Shown: positions 61,234 to 64,000 of the stretch, one piece after another
Layout of the letters: each line of letters opens with the position of its first letter
Position numbering within the stretch: the stretch's first letter is position 1
Source: Arthrobacter sp. CDRTa11
GTDB lineage: Bacteria; Actinomycetota; Actinomycetes; Actinomycetales; Micrococcaceae
DNA: 64,000 nucleotides
Assembly (NCBI RefSeq): GCF_026427775.1
Contig: NZ_CP044532.1
Coordinates: 3,100,001-3,164,000 of the forward strand
Reading direction: 5' to 3'
Notes under the pieces: generated by a model
Database searches by the model: none
Told to the model about the DNA's origin: nothing
The model's input: only the letters and a program-made list of their open reading frames with translations
Position numbers and translations under genes: made by a program

Positions 61234-62598
61234 CTACCCGCGGACTTGGCCCTCGCCCTGCACGATCCACTTGGTGGTGGTCAGTTCAGTCAGCCCCATC
61301 GGACCCCTGGCGTGCAGCTTCTGGGTGGAGATACCCACCTCTGCACCCAGGCCAAGCTCGCCGCCGTCGGTAAAGCGGGTGGAGGCATTGACAATGACGG
61401 CCGCGGAATCCACCTCGGCGATAAACCGCTCGGCATTCGAGAGGTCGTTGGTCAGGATGGCCTCGGTATGACCGGTGGACCAGGTGCGGATGTGCTGGAC
61501 TGCCTCATCCAGGCTGTCCACCATGGCCACTGCGAGATCGAGGTCCATATACTCCGTGGACCAGTCCTCGTCGGTTGCCGGCTCCGACTCGATGGAAGCA
61601 GGCAGGGCCGCGCGGACGCGATCGTCGGCATGCAGGGTGACGTTGGCGCCACGCAAGGCAGCAGCGACTGCGGGCAGCACGGTGGACCGCGAATGGACCA
61701 GCAGGGTCTCCACCGTGTTACAGACGCTGGGCCTCTGTGTCTTGGCGTTCAGGAGGATCTCTACCGCCATCTCCTCCGTGGCCGACTCGTCGATGAAGAT
61801 ATGCACGTTGCCCTCACCGGTTTCGATGACGGGCACAGCGGAGTTCTTAACGACAGTCTGGATGAGTTCGCGTCCGCCCCGGGGAATCAGGACATCCACA
61901 CGGCCGCGGGCACCCATCAGGGCGTTGGCGCCCTCGCGTCCGTACTGGTCTACAGTCTGCACGGCATCGGACGGCAGCCCCACCGAGTCCAGCGCCTCCC
62001 GGATCACGTGGACCAACGCCTCGTTGGTGGCTGCGGCGGCAGTGCCGCCCCGGAGGATAACGGCGTTGCCGCTCTTCAGCGCAAGTCCCGCGATGTCTAC
62101 GGTGACGTTGGGCCGGGCTTCGTAAATCGCCGCCACAACGCCCATGGGTACGTTGACCTGGCGCAGGCGCAGCCCGTTGGGAAGGGTCTGGCCGCGGACC
62201 ACGTTGCCCACCGGGTCCGGCAGGGTGGCCAGGTTCTCCAGGGCGGACACGAGTCCGTCGATCCGGGCTTCCGTCAGCGTGAGCCTGTCCAGCAGGGCTG
62301 CAGAGGTGCCGTTGGCCTTGCCGGCGGCGACATCCTTGGCATTCGCAGAAAGGATGAGGTTCTTCCGCTCCAGCAGCGCCGCACCGATCGCCTGGAGCCC
62401 TCGGTCCTTCCAGGCGCGGTTGGCCCTCGCCATCCGGCGTGCCGCATGGCGTGAACGGTCAGCCACGGCGTGTACCGCCGCTTCGACGTCTTCAACTGAC
62501 AGCGGGACGGCAGAAGAATCCGGTGTCTGCGGAGCAGCGGAAACCGCAGTGTTGTCCCCGGAAATCGCAGCAGAATTATGGATCAGTGCCTCAGTCAT
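61234..62598 (-). CDS. proA: Gamma-glutamyl phosphate reductase
   Basis: A 454-residue ProA, which reduces gamma-glutamyl phosphate to the semialdehyde in proline synthesis. Recognisable are VPMGVVAAIYEARPNVTVDIAGLALKSGNAVILRGG, the active-site cysteine in Q-R-P-S-V-C-N-T-V-E-T-L, and the end GLTELTTTKWIVQGEGQVRG. It has about 30 extra Ser/Ala-rich N-terminal residues compared with most ProA. It is 26 bases downstream of proB. Confidence 0.95.
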   Translation of the reverse strand: MTEALIHNSAAISGDNTAVSAAPQTPDSSAVPLSVEDVEAAVHAVADRSRHAARRMARANRAWKDRGLQAIGAALLERKNLILSANAKDVAAGKANGTSAALLDRLTLTEARIDGLVSALENLATLPDPVGNVVRGQTLPNGLRLRQVNVPMGVVAAIYEARPNVTVDIAGLALKSGNAVILRGGTAAAATNEALVHVIREALDSVGLPSDAVQTVDQYGREGANALMGARGRVDVLIPRGGRELIQTVVKNSAVPVIETGEGNVHIFIDESATEEMAVEILLNAKTQRPSVCNTVETLLVHSRSTVLPAVAAALRGANVTLHADDRVRAALPASIESEPATDEDWSTEYMDLDLAVAMVDSLDEAVQHIRTWSTGHTEAILTNDLSNAERFIAEVDSAAVIVNASTRFTDGGELGLGAEVGISTQKLHARGPMGLTELTTTKWIVQGEGQVRG

Positions 62599-62624
62599 GA
62601 TCCAAGTTTAGGCGAGCCGGAGAC

Positions 62625-63776
62625 TTAGACCAGCACCAGGTCATCAACGTGAACAACTTCACGGTCATACCCGCGTCCCAAGGCCTTGCCCAGTTCCTTG
62701 GTGGATCGGCCCAGCATCTGCGGCAGCTCGGCCGCAGAGTAGTTAACCAGGCCGCGCGCAATGACGGTCCCGTCGGAGCTCACCATCTCGACGGCGTCGC
62801 CCGCTTCAAAGTCCCCGTCCACAGCGGAAATGCCGGCCGGGAGCAGTGAGGTGCGGCGGTGGCGCACGGCTTTGACCGCCCCGTCGTCCAGGATCAGCCG
62901 GCCGTGCACGGAGGCAAGATGCGCCAGCCAGAGCAGTCGGACGGGCTTGCGGGCCCCGTTGACGGTAAACCAGGTGCCCACGTCCTCGCCGGCCAGGGCG
63001 GCGGCGGCGTTGGCCGTAGAGGTGACCAGGGCGTGGATTCCGGAGCCGGCCGCAATGGTGGCGGCTTCCACCTTGGTCATCATCCCGCCGGTACCAACCC
63101 CGGCTTTGCCGGCTTTGCCGATGGAAACACCGTCCAGATCGTGCGGGCCTTCCACCAGGGGGATGCGCTTGGCACCGTGGGACGGCGGGCCGTCATACAG
63201 GGAGTCGACGTCGGACAGCAGTACCAGCGCGTCAGCCCTGACGAGGTGCGCGACGAGGGCGGCCAGCCGGTCGTTGTCGCCGAACCGGATCTCGTGGGTG
63301 GCCACGGTGTCGTTCTCATTGACCACCGGCACCACACCGAGGTTGAGGAGGCGGTCCAGGGCGCGGAACGCGTTGGTGTGCTGGCTTCGGCGCATCAGGT
63401 CATCGGCGGTGAGCAGGACCTGGCTGACGGTTACACCGTGGGCACCAAACGCCTGCGTGTACCGTGCCATCAGCAGGCCCTGCCCCACGCTGGCCGCGGC
63501 CTGCTGGGTGGCCAGGTCGCGGGGACGCTTGGCCAGTCCGAGGGGCGCGAGGCCGGCCGCAATGGCGCCGGAGGACACCAGGATAATCTCGGTGCCGGCG
63601 TTCCGCTTGGCCGCCAGGGCGTCTGCAAGGGCGGTCAGGGCCTCTTCCGAGATGCCGCCTTTGATGCTGGTCAGCGACGACGAGCCCACCTTGACAACGA
63701 TCCTGCGTGCCGCCGAGAGCACACTTCTGTCCGCGGACCGGTCTGCCGGTACCGCGGCCATGGTGCTACTGGTCAT
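62625..63776 (-). CDS. proB: Glutamate 5-kinase
   Basis: A 383-residue ProB with the amino-acid-kinase domain (IVVKVGSSSLTS, LVSSGAIAAG, N-E-N-D-T-V-A, D-N-D-R-L-A-A-L-V-A, LLSDVDSLYD, G-T-G-G-M-M-T-K) and a C-terminal PUA domain (LPAGISAVDGDFEAGDAVEM...GRGYDREVVHVDDLVLV). It catalyses the first, proline-inhibited step of proline synthesis. ATG 63776 is standard; an upstream frame overlaps obg. It overlaps the end of obg by 11 bases, so the genes are coupled. Confidence 0.95.
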   Translation of the reverse strand: MTSSTMAAVPADRSADRSVLSAARRIVVKVGSSSLTSIKGGISEEALTALADALAAKRNAGTEIILVSSGAIAAGLAPLGLAKRPRDLATQQAAASVGQGLLMARYTQAFGAHGVTVSQVLLTADDLMRRSQHTNAFRALDRLLNLGVVPVVNENDTVATHEIRFGDNDRLAALVAHLVRADALVLLSDVDSLYDGPPSHGAKRIPLVEGPHDLDGVSIGKAGKAGVGTGGMMTKVEAATIAAGSGIHALVTSTANAAAALAGEDVGTWFTVNGARKPVRLLWLAHLASVHGRLILDDGAVKAVRHRRTSLLPAGISAVDGDFEAGDAVEMVSSDGTVIARGLVNYSAAELPQMLGRSTKELGKALGRGYDREVVHVDDLVLV

Positions 63777-64000
63777 CTTCTGCGCCCAGTCCACTCTCCT
63801 TGAGAGGCTTTGCGATCCGGCGGCTGCTGACGGATTCGGTCCAGATGCCGGCCTTGCGCTCGGCTTCCAGCTCTGCCCGGGCGGCTGCCTTTGCATCCTT
63901 GCGTTCCTGCTGCTCGTCACGCTTCTGGCCACGGGTGGGACGGTCGCCGATGTCGGCGAAGCGGACGTCGGTGCCGCGGGGGGCAGCAAGCAGCTCCGCT
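63766..64000 (-). CDS. obg: Obg GTPase, C-terminal end (partial)
   Basis: The last 77 codons before a TAG at 63768-63766 read ELLAAPRGTDVRFADIGDRPTRGQKRDEQ..., ending GLGAEDDQ. The G-T-D-V-R-F-x-D...R-P-T-R-x-Q-x-R element is the C-terminal tail of actinobacterial ObgE, and its position directly before proB agrees. The remainder lies beyond the window. The assignment rests on this tail and gene order. Confidence 0.72.
   Translation of the reverse strand, partial: AELLAAPRGTDVRFADIGDRPTRGQKRDEQQERKDAKAAARAELEAERKAGIWTESVSSRRIAKPLKESGLGAEDDQ

Overview
The window looks like chromosomal DNA of a high-GC actinobacterium, most likely of the Arthrobacter/Pseudarthrobacter group (Micrococcaceae). 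The reasons are GTG/TTG starts with purine-rich Shine-Dalgarno sites, c-di-AMP (ydaO-type) riboswitches in front of cell-wall genes, the DUF3090/SCO1664 pair, a DUF222-HNH protein, a class Ib nrdHIEF operon and the gene order obg-proB-proA-nadD-rsfS. The genus is an inference; no 16S rRNA or ribosomal protein gene is present.

Layout. 0.3-12.5 kb is a run of short, frequently inverted, mostly stand-alone genes: a membrane protein, a lipoprotein, an alpha/beta hydrolase, a DinB-like protein, a LysR regulator divergent from an EamA exporter, a lipoate-ligase-like protein with a thioesterase, an endonuclease/phosphatase-fold protein with a methyltransferase, Nudix, phosphoesterase and SDR proteins, and a DksA-like/AlkD-like/DUF1810 operon. 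12.5-21.8 kb is rich in cell-envelope genes: a coiled-coil lytic-transglycosylase-like protein, a LysM-NlpC/P60 hydrolase and a Pro/Ala-rich membrane-anchored protein. The last two each lie behind a c-di-AMP riboswitch and share an upstream 19-nt element. SelO, an acyltransferase-3 and a Tat-type dienelactone-hydrolase-like lipoprotein lie among them.

21.9-24.7 kb holds a compact set: an NrtR-like Nudix regulator divergent from an SPFH protein and a NAD-kinase-like protein, with two matching palindromes between them. 24.8-30.1 kb has a DUF222-HNH protein, a YhcG-type nuclease, a VOC protein and the phosphatase-DUF3090-SCO1664 operon. 30.3-34.4 kb is nrdHIEF. 34.9-40.1 kb has a LysR regulator, a DUF2004 protein, metF-metE, and a cobalamin-riboswitch-like element facing away from metF with no evident gene behind it. 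40.2-45.5 kb is a six-gene MoxR-DUF58-vWA operon with overlapping genes. 45.9-50.4 kb is a sugar-type ABC importer without its own ATPase, plus a ROK regulator. 50.5-54.7 kb has an rRNA-methyltransferase-like protein, a flavin monooxygenase, a PhnA-like protein and a cyclopropane-fatty-acid synthase.

54.8-58.1 kb is a lower-GC single-gene insert encoding an SF1 helicase fused to a nuclease-like domain. It ends at a tRNA-Ala gene and is flanked by an 11-nt copy of that tRNA's 3' end. A second identical tRNA-Ala follows. 58.5-64 kb is the conserved rsfS, nadD, proA, proB, obg block, all on the minus strand.

The strongest candidates for something not well described are the Nudix regulator/SPFH/NAD-kinase-like set, the tRNA-linked helicase-nuclease, the riboswitch-controlled protein whose transglycosylase-like domain has lost its catalytic segment, and the orphan cobalamin element.
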